In this document: piece after piece, positions 10,464 through 20,412 of the stretch
How the letters are laid out: each line of letters opens with the position of its first letter
Position numbering within the stretch: the stretch's first letter is position 1
NCBI RefSeq assembly: GCF_963678635.1
Contig: NC_087062.1
Location: 99,627,705 to 99,691,704, forward strand
Length of the DNA: 64,000 bases
Source of the DNA: Symsagittifera roscoffensis
Lineage: Eukaryota > Xenacoelomorpha > Acoela > Convolutidae
Direction of reading: 5' to 3'
Position numbers and translations under genes: made by a program
Notes under the pieces: model-generated
Database searches by the model: none
What the model was told of the DNA's origin: nothing
What the model saw: the letters and a program-made list of their open reading frames with translations, nothing else

Positions 10464-11525
10464 TTTATTAGTTTAATATTTTTTAATTATGATTTTAGTT
10501 AGTTGTTTTCACAAAAGCTTTTTGTTTTAGTTCGGTTATTTTGAAGAGTTACTCACACTTGAGTAGCTCTTATTAAAAATAGAGGTGTGGTCACAAAGCG
10601 TGGATGTAGCGCGGTGGGTTAGGCCGGCTATAGAGCATGCTCAGGACGTCCTTCCTGGTGGGTTAGGCCAGGAATGGGAGTATGATTTCATGCGGTTTTT
10701 GTGAGGGGTCCTGTTATGTGACAACGTTTTATGTTGGGTTTGTTGTGGTTTTTCTTATGTCTTGTTGGTTATGTCCTTTTTCCAAAAAGTAAATTGTTCG
10801 TGGTATGGGTTTGTCTTTCGACTTTTTTGTGTTTTATTATTTCTTTCTTAGACTTTATAATAGTCTTCAAAAGAATAAATTATCCAGTTTTAAACTGGGT
10901 TAATCCGGTTTGGGTACCGTTGGTTTCCTTTTCTTAGTCATGCTGTTATTCTATGATTTGTGGTATTCAGTAAGCTGCGTTGGTTAGTTTTGTTTAGTAT
11001 ATGATTCCTTTCCAACCGGGTTAAAGGAAAGTTTGAAACATGTTGTTATATGTTAGAGTTGTTGAGTGTGAAAACTTGAAACTGAAATTCATTATTTTAA
11101 ACAATTCTTCGTGGGCGAGCTGTGCGAGTGTGGATAGAATTTCTGTGCGAATGAATGAAAATATCAAAAGGTTAGTACTGCATTTGCATTTCATTAATTT
11201 ACTGCATAGAATTTGGAAATTTACTGCTAGTTATGGGGGAATTTTAAGTTACAAATTTTCATCATAATTAGATTTACTGCTTGTGGGGAAAATTTTAGAA
11301 ATGAATTTACTGCATTGGTATTAAATTTATAAATTTATAAGTGTAAGAGATTAATAGAATTGTTGAAATCTGTTTGATGAAATTTGCGATCTTTATTTGT
11401 TTTTTGTGGTTTTTGTAGGTGATCGTCGGATGAAGACTAAAAATCTAAAGAAAACATGGATAAAGAATGGTGAGTTTTTAATATTTTAATTAGTTAGTAA
11501 TATTCATTTAATTCATACTTACCTG
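10464..11525 (-). other. 3' non-coding region of element 1 (truncated)
   Basis: It is colinear with 40725-41780 of element 2. It contains a hairpin (GAGTTACTCA...TTGAGTAGCTC near 10550), two GTGGGTTAGGCC words about 50 bp apart (near 10613 and 10660), and otherwise T-rich sequence without a minus-strand ORF. About 557 bp that element 2 has between this block and its LTR is missing here. Confidence 0.7.
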
Positions 11526-13331
11526 TTAGTCGTCGGGGAAAAAACCGTGGGGGAAGATGTCGTGAATTAGTTCTGAAGTTGTTAGTAGTTTAGCTAAGAT
11601 GCGGATGATATTTTTAGTCTGAAGCAGTGGCCAAAGCAATTGAAGTGCCTTGATAGTGGTTAGTTCTTCAGTGCCAACTGCAAACTCATAAGGTGTGTTT
11701 TGGATTAGATTATATAATTTGTGATTGAATTTAGTGTTGTGAATGAATTCTAAAATTGGGATTTCTATAGGTTGTACAAACTCGTGCGGGATAAGGAAGG
11801 GTCGGGATTCTTCGGCGTTGAAGGTCTTGGTGATGGGACAGAAGATGTACATTTGGGTTATGGGGTCATAATTACGAAGAATACCATGAAGGTTAGTATC
11901 TTTAATGCAATATGTGAAATTTAGGAAAAATGGTGAAGTGTATTTGGAATTAATGAATTGAAAACGATGGTGTGGTTGTCTAGAGGGTGTGTGTAGGTCA
12001 AAGTGATTTTGGATGAAGCGATAATAACTATATGTGTGGGTTTGTTTAGTGCGCAACATAATATCGTGTGAGCAGTGTAAATCTCTTTCGTGTGGTGCAA
12101 GGAAATGAAATGTTAGTGAAAATATTTGGAAGCGTTCTTTGAAACTTTCGTATGCTTGTGTGTCTATTAGTGCTTCTGAAATAATGTGATCAAACTTTCT
12201 ATCGAAGATGTTTAGTGTAAATATATATGGTGTCTTGATGAAAAATTTCTCGGTAATTTGCGGATTAGCGAAGCGATCGTCGTCTAAGAATTGATCTTGG
12301 TTAGCTCTGATGATGTTGTGATCATAGTATTCGAGTGTATATTCGTTAGCTCTAGGTGCAGTGTGTGTTTTTAGTGATTTTTTATATCCAACGTAAGTAA
12401 ATTGTCTAGCGGTTAGTGGTGTAGTGAGTCGATATAGCATGTCCGTATTTCGCTCTATATCGATGTGAGTGTTAGATAAAGGTAGGCAAAGAGGGTTAGT
12501 AAAATGATAATATGAGGTCCAAGAGAGAGTGGGCATTAAAACGTATTCATCTACAAAGTTGCGTGTTTCGTTAGTGTCGTGGGGGGTGTTTAAGGTGTAT
12601 TGTGGGAATGAGGGTAAGGTGATGGCTAAAAATTCTTTTGTGTTAGTATGCTTGGGGTGGTTGATGTATTCACGGGCTGTTCCTGGTTTTGCTGGGAAAG
12701 GATGGTTGGGGAACTTTCTTTTAAAAGTGCGGTAAGCTCTATTAGTGTTGAGTGAAGATTCAGTTGATGTGGATGATGGTGCTAATGATTCAGTATAATT
12801 TGAAGAGGGTGTAGGGGTAGGGGGGTTGGATGAATTTATTGTGGAGGAGATTTGGTTTATGGTTGGAGTATTAAGGTGGTAGGGTTGTTGTTGAAGGGTA
12901 ATAAAATTATCTAGCTCTGGGGAGATTCGGGGGGTGTCTGGAGAATGAGATGATTGGTCAGAATGGTATGAGGAGTAGGTTGGGGTAACTTGGGAAGCAT
13001 AAGAGGGTGTGGGAGTGATTGGGTCAGGGTTATTGGATAATATGGGTTGAAAAGGGGGTTGAGAAAAATTAGAAGAGTTATGAAAATTATTGGATGGGGA
13101 TGGTTCTGAGTCGGCAAATTCATCGGGGGTTTCAATATTCGGGTTATTGAGTTGTGAGATGGAATATAAAACTGAGATGTGTGAATTAGTGTCGGGATTC
13201 ATGCCTGATGTTACATTACTAGATGGAAAATCGGGTGGCGGAAAAGCAAAAAGTGGTATTATTGGGATTGGAGAGGTAAGATTGGTTGGGTGGGAATTTG
13301 ATCGGTGTAGTGATCCAAGTTGGCGGCTCAT
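11526..13331 (-). CDS. 601-aa orphan ORF downstream of the envelope-like gene
   Basis: The ATG at 13331-13329 overlaps the TGA of the envelope-like ORF (13330-13328) as ATGA, which suggests coupled translation by termination-reinitiation. Residues 1 to about 215 are rich in Pro, Ser, Thr and Asn and look disordered. The remainder looks folded, with many aromatic residues and a helical C-terminal stretch (TTIKALQLLWPLLQTKNII) ending FFPDD. I see no signal peptide, membrane span or zinc motif. The element 2 copy (597 aa) is intact; length differences lie in the low-complexity part and the folded part has few changes, which argues for function. I do not recognise the family. A matrix-like or accessory role is only a guess from its position. 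Confidence 0.85.
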   Translation of the reverse strand: MSRQLGSLHRSNSHPTNLTSPIPIIPLFAFPPPDFPSSNVTSGMNPDTNSHISVLYSISQLNNPNIETPDEFADSEPSPSNNFHNSSNFSQPPFQPILSNNPDPITPTPSYASQVTPTYSSYHSDQSSHSPDTPRISPELDNFITLQQQPYHLNTPTINQISSTINSSNPPTPTPSSNYTESLAPSSTSTESSLNTNRAYRTFKRKFPNHPFPAKPGTAREYINHPKHTNTKEFLAITLPSFPQYTLNTPHDTNETRNFVDEYVLMPTLSWTSYYHFTNPLCLPLSNTHIDIERNTDMLYRLTTPLTARQFTYVGYKKSLKTHTAPRANEYTLEYYDHNIIRANQDQFLDDDRFANPQITEKFFIKTPYIFTLNIFDRKFDHIISEALIDTQAYESFKERFQIFSLTFHFLAPHERDLHCSHDIMLRTKQTHTYSYYRFIQNHFDLHTPSRQPHHRFQFINSKYTSPFFLNFTYCIKDTNLHGILRNYDPITQMYIFCPITKTFNAEESRPFLIPHEFVQPIEIPILEFIHNTKFNHKLYNLIQNTPYEFAVGTEELTTIKALQLLWPLLQTKNIIRILAKLLTTSELIHDIFPHGFFPDD

Positions 13332-15946
13332 CGTGGGCTAAAAAAATGATTATTTTGAGACTGAAAAGCGGTGGTATGGGGTTGTTCAATAATTTGTTCA
13401 TAAGTATTATCATCTTGTGACTGGTGTGTCATTATATGTTGGATGGGACTTTGTGATGTGGTGAGTCGAAAATTTGGATTATGTGTGATGGCTAAATTTC
13501 GAAAATTTCGTGGGACTAGGGATAGCGGATGGTTATTTGGTAGGGCTGGTAATTGTGGTGCCGTTGGCGTTATGTCTACATTGTTATGTTCTTCGTCGTA
13601 TGTATTTTGTCGTGTTGCTATTTTTGTGTTATATTCTTTTATTTGTGCGTCTAAAAGAATTTTGTTTATAGATGTAGAAAAGATTCCAAAAAATCCTGCA
13701 AAGAGTATGCGTGCTACGCTTGCTTGTCTGTTTACTTGTGTGTGTATAGCACATGTGTTGTAGATTCCTTTTAAAAGTGAGAAAAGAAATCCAATAAAGT
13801 TAAACATTGCGTATAAAATAGTCAATTTTTCTAAGATGTAGTAGGGCCATCCTAGAAAATCGAGGATCTCATTTTTGAGTGTAACAAAGCTAAAAATGTT
13901 AATTGGTGATATATCTTGGGGACGGTATTTTTCACCGTTTAGATATATATAATCTTTAATGTCTTTAAAATATCCGCTATAGTCTTGCGTGTAGATATCG
14001 GCAAATCCTGCGGTTTCTGCAAGTTTGCGTAAATTTTGGTCTATTGATTGTCTTTGTATAGTGTCCATTTGTGTTAATAATTCTTGGAATTGTTGTGTTC
14101 TAATGTGATGTTGAATATCTGATTTTGAATAGATTCCTATTGATTGTAAGTCTATATTTGGGTTTCGAGCAATAGCGCGAATGCTTTCTGGTGAAAATTT
14201 TTTGAGTGATTGCATTAATGTGGGATATGGAGTGAGAAGATAATATTTATTTTCATCAGGGTTTAGTTGTACTACATTGTGGCTGTTTTCTGATCCACAT
14301 GGGACTGCGGTATCCCAGAAATAGGTTCTTCGTGAAAGTGTATCCACGAAATGTACTTTATTCTTATAAAAGATAGGGATTCTTTTATAACATCTTTTAT
14401 CTTCAAAAACGTATAGTGGTGATACTTTTTTAGTACAAGTATAAAACCATAAGATGTTTCCTTCATAGTCTAAAAAATTTGATCTATTTCCAGATAATAA
14501 GTATCCTGCATAGGGTATTTTTAATACTGCTAGTGCAAGTGATTGTAATATTTGTGTTCGTTCTAATTCGCATAGTTGGTGTAGTGTTTCTAATTCGGAG
14601 AGTGACATTTCTTGAAAAATTCGGCTAATTGTATAATCTAGTTTCATATCTAAATGAATATCATAGTGGATATTAACGAAATATGTAGTATTCATTAGTG
14701 ATAATTCTTGTAAGCGTGTGCTTCTGGTGTCATGGGGTTTTAGATGTCCACCAGGTTGTCCGTTGCTTTTTTCAAAATTAACTGGTATATAGGATGTTCC
14801 TTCGTTTGGAGGATGACCTGTGGCATATGGGTCAATTTTTACTTTTCCAGTGGTCATGTCGAATCCTTTTTCGTATTCAACTAATATTTCAGAGTATTGT
14901 GTTCTGTGAAGTGGATTCCTGTATTTACATGCAAGTTCTGTTTCTTGATATATTTGAAAACGTGTCAATTTATTTTCTATATTGTCTATGTTTCTAAAAT
15001 TAGAACTTAGTTTTCGTGATGGATGGACTTGTTCATATGGAATTGATTGTATAAAATATTTTTCGTGAAATTTTATCATACGAGCGTGTATTTTTGCTAC
15101 TTGAAATGTTGTACATGTGTCTTCGGGGAACCAAACAATTGTTGCTTGTGTTCTCGTTGTAGGGTCGCAATAACCTTGATCATTTTTACAAGGTAATCGG
15201 ATTCCTTGATAGATCATTGTATTATCTGATAAATCTCGTGTTAGTTGTATTTTTTCGAGTTGTATTTTCCAATCAAAAAACATTATTTCTTGGTATCCTT
15301 TATTTTTTGTGTCTGCTTTGCAGTTTGATGGGTCATTTATACCAATGTGTGGTATCCAATGTTTATCGTGTAGGTCATAGGTTAATCGTCCGTGTGCGCC
15401 GTTATACGGGTATTTTTCGTCTAGTTTTATATGTCCTTGGTGTCTTTCAAGTTGTGATTGATGTACAGAGTCTGAAAAAACTTGAAAATTAACTAACTTT
15501 CTAGCGGAGTTTTTATTTTGTGTGATGTTTAGTCTAAGTAATTCATTTTTACAATCGTCGGGATTGAGATGTAAAAGACGTTCTATATTACTCTGATAGA
15601 ATGATTCATGGTCAAGTCGGTTTTTGTTTCCATTCGAGACTTGTGAACAATGTACTTTCTTTTCGGAAAATGTTGCTGTGAATTTATAACCTGTAACTGT
15701 TGTTGCTCGGGCTTTTGAATAGAGTGTTGCTATTACATCTGTGGTTTCTATAGCTTGTGGTTCTGTTTCACATTGTGATACTTGATTTATTGCATATTTA
15801 TGTAGTGTTTTTTGTTCATTTTCTTCACAATCGTAATGTGTTACTAATAAATCTTGTGGTCCTGTACGAGGAGAAGGGTTTATGTTTTGATTTGAGATTA
15901 CTAGAAAAAGGAGTTGGAGAAAAATTAATAATTTTAGAATATACAT
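13328..15946 (-). CDS. 872-aa envelope-like glycoprotein (intact)
   Basis: The protein opens with a clear signal peptide (MYILKLLIFLQLLFLVIS). It has a long Cys-containing ectodomain with several N-x-S/T sites, a hydrophobic span near residues 705-725 (LTILYAMFNFIGFLFSLLKG), a second near 747-765 (ARILFAGFFGIFSTSI), and a polar tail of about 105 residues. Motifs seen are TIVWFPEDTC (about 272), LSGNRSNFLDYEGNILW (about 485), KRCYKRIPI and FVDTLSRRTYFWDTAVPC. These resemble glycoproteins carried by some invertebrate retroelements, possibly the chuvirus-like class III fusion group; that link is from memory and unverified. It would let the element form enveloped particles. The start overlaps the end of the preceding frame by 13 nt. 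It is intact here, while element 2 has a nonsense codon. Confidence 0.8.
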   Translation of the reverse strand: MYILKLLIFLQLLFLVISNQNINPSPRTGPQDLLVTHYDCEENEQKTLHKYAINQVSQCETEPQAIETTDVIATLYSKARATTVTGYKFTATFSEKKVHCSQVSNGNKNRLDHESFYQSNIERLLHLNPDDCKNELLRLNITQNKNSARKLVNFQVFSDSVHQSQLERHQGHIKLDEKYPYNGAHGRLTYDLHDKHWIPHIGINDPSNCKADTKNKGYQEIMFFDWKIQLEKIQLTRDLSDNTMIYQGIRLPCKNDQGYCDPTTRTQATIVWFPEDTCTTFQVAKIHARMIKFHEKYFIQSIPYEQVHPSRKLSSNFRNIDNIENKLTRFQIYQETELACKYRNPLHRTQYSEILVEYEKGFDMTTGKVKIDPYATGHPPNEGTSYIPVNFEKSNGQPGGHLKPHDTRSTRLQELSLMNTTYFVNIHYDIHLDMKLDYTISRIFQEMSLSELETLHQLCELERTQILQSLALAVLKIPYAGYLLSGNRSNFLDYEGNILWFYTCTKKVSPLYVFEDKRCYKRIPIFYKNKVHFVDTLSRRTYFWDTAVPCGSENSHNVVQLNPDENKYYLLTPYPTLMQSLKKFSPESIRAIARNPNIDLQSIGIYSKSDIQHHIRTQQFQELLTQMDTIQRQSIDQNLRKLAETAGFADIYTQDYSGYFKDIKDYIYLNGEKYRPQDISPINIFSFVTLKNEILDFLGWPYYILEKLTILYAMFNFIGFLFSLLKGIYNTCAIHTQVNRQASVARILFAGFFGIFSTSINKILLDAQIKEYNTKIATRQNTYDEEHNNVDITPTAPQLPALPNNHPLSLVPRNFRNLAITHNPNFRLTTSQSPIQHIMTHQSQDDNTYEQIIEQPHTTAFQSQNNHFFSPR

Positions 15947-17070
15947 GTGTATGATAATCCTGAGTATGGATTATAAAATGTAATGTAGCCAATTGTGTTT
16001 TTGGTATATCTGTCGTATTTGTATATTACTTCAGTAGTTATAAACGGTGGTGGTAGTGATTGAGCTGTTATGTTAGGTGGATTTAATGGGTAGGGATGTT
16101 GGGTAATATTATTTAACATAACTGTGATTTCAAACTTTAATTGTAAACTGTTTTGTTGGAGTATTTGAATATTGTGATCACGGATATCGTTGTGAATATC
16201 TTGGCGATATTGTAATCTATTAAGTGCCCAGTTATGAAGGCGGTTACTTTCTTGATGTTGTCCAAATAATGGTGGAGGTGCTGTAAATGTATTCCAATCT
16301 AGTCTTAAAGGAATATTTATTGATGATTGTTCTCGATATCTGGCGTCGAGATTATTTGGAAAATTTAAGTTAAAAGGTGGTGGTGAAATCTGGCTTATTG
16401 ATGGTGTTGATGGTAGTGATAATGTTTCTGGTAGTGATGAGGATGTTGTTGTATCCGTAGAAATATCTATTGGATTATTGACTAAATTTAATTCACCTTG
16501 TGGAAATGAATGTGTTGTCCAATATGGTAGTCGTGATGCCTGGTTTGGGGGGTTAAAGGGATTTTCACGTATTTGTTCAGATGTTGGTGTTGAACCTAAG
16601 TAATCTGATGGTAGGCTTGAGGTGCTACGTTGTGAAAGAAGCGTAGGGGTTTCTGGTAATATACCAATGGGGTTTTCTGGAGTGTTTTGTGATGGGGATT
16701 GAGGTATATCAAAATGAACTCGTGGAGTTTGAAAATTTCTGTTTCGTCGAGGATGTATAATTTGTCTATTTATTTCGACTATATTTTGGTTTTGACTAGG
16801 ATTTCTTATTCTGCTTAGTTCTTGTGGTAGTGTTGGGTATAGGTTATATGTTGGTTCGCTTAGAGGTGCTTGTCGTTGAACTGGTTCTAGTGGTTCTGAT
16901 AAACGAGCATGTCGTTCTTCAAAAGTGTATGGATTGTCTTGAAAAGAAATTCGTGTAGATGTTTGAGGATTTTGAGTAGTTGAAGGTGGTGTTTGGTTAT
17001 CTTGGGATGATGTCGGTGAAGACTGATTCTGTGACTGTTGGGTAGCAATTTTTGATGGATTTATGAATTG
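15934..17070 (-). CDS. ~378-codon P/S/T/Q-rich frame with no start codon
   Basis: The frame is open from just after TAA at 17073-17071 to TAA at 15936-15934, yet the first in-frame ATG is at 16119, leaving 61 codons. The upper two thirds is low-complexity (SQNQSSPTSSQDNQTPPSTT near the start); the lower third has a more ordered look (NIPLRLDWNTF, HQESNRLHNWALNRLQYRQ). A stop-free frame this long in AT-rich DNA is unlikely by chance, so it is probably joined by splicing to an upstream start or begins at a non-AUG codon. Element 2 keeps the frame except for one 1-nt deletion near 46892 and has AAG in place of the 16119 ATG, so that ATG is not the conserved start. Function unknown. Confidence 0.65.
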   Translation of the reverse strand, partial: QFINPSKIATQQSQNQSSPTSSQDNQTPPSTTQNPQTSTRISFQDNPYTFEERHARLSEPLEPVQRQAPLSEPTYNLYPTLPQELSRIRNPSQNQNIVEINRQIIHPRRNRNFQTPRVHFDIPQSPSQNTPENPIGILPETPTLLSQRSTSSLPSDYLGSTPTSEQIRENPFNPPNQASRLPYWTTHSFPQGELNLVNNPIDISTDTTTSSSLPETLSLPSTPSISQISPPPFNLNFPNNLDARYREQSSINIPLRLDWNTFTAPPPLFGQHQESNRLHNWALNRLQYRQDIHNDIRDHNIQILQQNSLQLKFEITVMLNNITQHPYPLNPPNITAQSLPPPFITTEVIYKYDRYTKNTIGYITFYNPYSGLSYTCIF

Positions 17071-17075
17071 TTACT

Positions 17076-17264
17076 TTAGTGGGAAGGTTTATGTTTATTA
17101 TAATATTCTTCCAAAAAAAGAATTAGAAGTATTGTTGCTAGGGCAAATGTGAAGATTGCTTTCTTTATACATTTACATATTGTCAAAATGAGGGATGATA
17201 AAAATGTTATGAAAATTACAAACAATAAAAAAATATCGGTTCTACTGAAAATTGTTCGTATCAT
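17076..17264 (-). CDS. 62-aa hydrophobic mini-protein
   Basis: Its ATG (17264-17262) overlaps the TGA of the preceding mini-ORF as ATGA. Two hydrophobic segments (DIFLLFVIFITFLSSLILTI and FTFALATILLILFL) are separated by a short CKCIKK basic-Cys loop, a small membrane hairpin. Element 2 has the same 62-codon ORF with three substitutions, all conserving hydrophobicity. The size and topology recall viroporin-type or envelope-accessory proteins, which is inference only. Confidence 0.65.
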   Translation of the reverse strand: MIRTIFSRTDIFLLFVIFITFLSSLILTICKCIKKAIFTFALATILLILFLEEYYNKHKPSH

Positions 17265-17491
17265 TTAGACAAGTTATATGACTCGTACCTGTGGATGTAA
17301 TCAAGGGTTTTGGAAAGTTGGAGGAATAGTTCGAGTATAGTGTAGAAAATTAAAAAAATGTTACAAAAAATGATTAGGATTATTAGAAAAGATTCAAGTA
17401 TATCAAAAAGAAATATTATAAAGGTTTCAAGTATTGTAAAAAAATGTTTAAGATTTATGAGTATTTGAGTAACTGATTGAGAGAAGAGCAT
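17261..17491 (-). CDS. 76-aa hydrophobic mini-protein
   Basis: After an N-terminal MLFSQSVTQILINLKH, most of residues 17-58 is Ile/Leu/Phe-rich and would form one or two membrane spans; the tail (KTLDYIHRYESYNLSK) is polar. It is present at the same length in element 2 with 14 differences, nearly all between hydrophobic or similar residues. Composition appears constrained while sequence drifts. It is the first ORF after a ~600-nt gap downstream of pol, where a spliced subgenomic RNA could begin. Confidence 0.55.
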   Translation of the reverse strand: MLFSQSVTQILINLKHFFTILETFIIFLFDILESFLIILIIFCNIFLIFYTILELFLQLSKTLDYIHRYESYNLSK

Positions 17492-18087
17492 TGAGAAATG
17501 ATCTCTTGGTCGAATATTTTTTGCTGTTTGAGGCGATTTTCTAGTGTGGTCGGTTATTTATTAGTTTTTTGACAAGTGGGTTGAGTTCTGTAAAAAATTG
17601 TTGGGGGCAATTTTCATGGTGACTGGGAGGTCGTCTTTTTCTTTATTTTTGTTTGTCAAATGATCCGGGGTATGGTGAGATTTTTATACTTTAGGCTAAT
17701 TAAAATGTTCATTTTGTTACTTTAGGCTAAGTTAACAAATTTGCTTTGGGGGTATTCGTGGTCTGAGTTGGGGAAATATTGTTGATCTTTGGGTTATTAG
17801 ATAAGGGAGGGGTACGGTATTATGGTGATATTTATTTTAGTTGTCAAGTTGGAGTGGTTTGCTTATTTTTGACCTGGAGGTCGTAAAGTTATAGTTATAG
17901 ATGTGCCTGGAGTTCTATATGATTCGTCTAATTGGTCTTAGTTTGAGTTAGAGAAAGTGACGGATTGGATGAATCCTATTGGTCTATTTTGAACTAGAAT
18001 TATTACGTACTTGTCAGCATGTTATTTTGAAAAATGTAAATGAAAAATGTTTCGAAGGTTTCAAGATAGTGAAGTATAATGTTAAAA
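17492..18087 (-). other. Pol to accessory-ORF intergenic region of element 1
   Basis: About 600 bp without an ORF, conserved in element 2 (47734-48333). The word TACTTTAGGCTAA occurs twice (near 17687 and 17719). In coding sense this region precedes the cluster of overlapping accessory ORFs, so it is the natural place for a splice acceptor or internal promoter. No specific site can be proved by eye. Confidence 0.5.
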
Positions 18088-20412
18088 TTACTTTTGAAAT
18101 TCCACTTTCTTTAAAATTTTAGATTGGGGGATGAATATTTTATAGTTTTTACGTGGTTGATTTCGGAGTCTTGTTGTTTTTCTATTTTCTGATTTGTCGA
18201 TTTGTTCTTGGGGTATTATTTGTTCGGTCATTTTTCTATTTTTTCTTTGTTTTGGTGATTCTTTATGGTTTTGTGTATTGATTTTGGTGGCGATTGGTTT
18301 TGTGTTTTGATTTTCGGTGGGGTTATCATTTTGTTCTGTGTTTTTCAGATGTGGTTCATTTTGAATGATTTTTAATCCTGTGAAAGAATATAATTGAGTT
18401 AATTCGCGGAGTGCGTATTCTTTTGGGTAATAAGGTAATAGGTTGTTTCGATGTTGAACGATTTCTTTTTTGTTTGAGTCGGTAATTTTATATGTGACAT
18501 CAGTGGGTTTTGCAATTATTTGGTATGGTCCTTTTCGAAGGGGTTGTAATTTTTTAGAAATTCCTTTTTGAGTATTAAAATTAGGTATTAAAACAAATGT
18601 TCCAATTTTTAAATCGGAGGCTGGTGTAAAACGTGAATTGATTTGTTCATTAATGTTTTGTCTTTGTAATAACTTTTTTGTTATTTTTTGATAAATTTCA
18701 TTGTGTTTTTTATCTCTATTTAGAATCCATTCGGTGTGTGTACCAGAGGCTAGTTTAAGAATTTGTGGGTGATGAAAATGATCTTCATCGTGTGTATGTA
18801 AAGGTAGGTTATAACAAATTGAGTCTTTATTTGGTTGACAATAACCTTGTGCGTTTTTATGAGAATTTGCTGTAAACATTATTGGTTTGCGTGGCTTTTG
18901 GTTAAAAACCATTTCGTATGGTGACATTCCTAAAGTTGTCGTTATTTGTGAATTATATGCTAAGGGAAATAATTTTACATCTGCTGACCATTCGGTATAT
19001 TTTGTATCATTTCCGTTGATGATACATCTAAGATATTCTTGTAATGAACGGTTCATACCTTCGACTAAGCCGTTTGTCCAAGGTGCATGAGATGTACGTG
19101 GTTTGTGTTTAATGTTATATAAATGACATAGTGTGATAATTTCATTATTTATGAATTCTGTACCGTTGTCTGTAACTAAAATTTCTGGTAGTCCGAATTT
19201 TGCTATCCAGTGTTCATAGAGTGTTGTGTAAGCGTAATAAGCGTTACAATGTGGTACTGGGTTAAGTGCTACATAATGTGTAAATGCGTCAACAATTACC
19301 ATAATGTAGGAGTTTCCTTCTGATGAGGGTGAAATTGGTCCTTTAGTATCAAATGAGATACGATGATTAAAGTACAAACTTTGTCCTTTAAAATCTTGTT
19401 TTTGTGCTATTTGTTTTTGATTTGGGTAAGGTTTATTTAGTTGACATACTATACAGTCATTGCATAGTACTTTTATCCAAATTGGTGCATTTGGGAAATA
19501 AAAGTTTTGTATAAAACTTGAATATGTTTTCTCTGATCCAGAGTGTCCTTTAATATTTTGTGTTTGTGAAATATTAAAAGCTATAAGAATCATACTTAAA
19601 GGGAGACAGGGAACTGTGGATTCATTCAGGTTATACTCTAAAAGGTCTGTATTTTCGTTAATTGTTGTGTTGTTAAATTTGCGAAAGTATCGGAGGAGTG
19701 TTTTGTTTCCTAGAATGGTTGAATCTGCTTTGACAGGTTTAGTTTTATATTTGTGCCATGATTTTAGTTGTCTAATTATCGGGTCAAGATTTTGATATTG
19801 TTTCAGTGTTGAAATTGTAATCGTTTCTGTTGGGGGGAGAAAAATGTTTTCGATTTCTAATTTAGATAAGGGTATTGTATCAAGTGGGTCATGGAGGTCA
19901 AAAACTTGATTTATTGTGTATTTTGAATCATTTGTTTGTGGTCCTGATAAATTTATTTTATCAGTTAAATCTTCTTTTTCAATTAGTGGAAAATGGTCTT
20001 TCTTAGGCAGGTGTTGTTTTGTTCGTTTTTGTTGGGTGTTATTTTTTATCCATTGAGAATATGGGATTGGTTTGAAAGTTGATGTTCCAAGTAAATCAAC
20101 TTCATAATGATTATTTTGACAATCTAAATAAAGTGGGAAATGTTGTAAACTATTTATTTGTGATTGTTCAATATCAGTTTTTACTGCATATTTGCATTCC
20201 AATCGGGGTGATGTTTCGTTTTCTGCAAGGTAGAATTTTATGTTTTTGGGTATTTCAACTGTTGTTTTTCGTGTACGTAATTCAGGTGGTGTATTTCGAC
20301 TTAAGGTGTCTGGTAATGCAAGATTTTTTCCTGCAGTCCAAACTATATGTAAGTTTGGAAATTTCATTAGAATTAGTTGAAATCTGTAAACTCGGTGGTT
20401 TGGGTTAGATTT
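18088..20412 (-). pseudogene. Integrase portion of element 1 pol, downstream of a nonsense codon
   Basis: The frame continues gag-pol after TAA 20415-20413; the first ATG in it is at 20367. Seen in order (numbered from that ATG): a zinc-binding region with GHSGSEKTY and CNDCIVC; catalytic D in ISFDTKGP (about 341); D in VTDNGTEF (about 402); E in GLVEGMN (about 439), exactly 35 residues after the second D (DD35E); and a GPY module with RKGPYQII (about 612). Integrase inserts the cDNA into host DNA. The first His of the HHCC zinc motif is Gln here (CAA at 19566-19564) where element 2 has His. The C-terminal ~100 residues are a basic, polar tail. Confidence 0.85.

Noticed and set aside
17261-17491. 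Mini-ORFs as pure AT-bias artefacts
   Set aside because: Considered because Ile/Phe/Leu-rich frames arise easily in T-rich antisense DNA. Kept as genes at moderate confidence because length, start and ATGA overlap are the same in both copies.
20079-20408. Plus-strand open frames across the LTR elements (for example 20079-20408, 22428-22775, 23454-23798)
   Set aside because: They are antisense shadows of gag-pol, Cys/Phe/Val-rich as expected from reversed AT-rich coding sequence.
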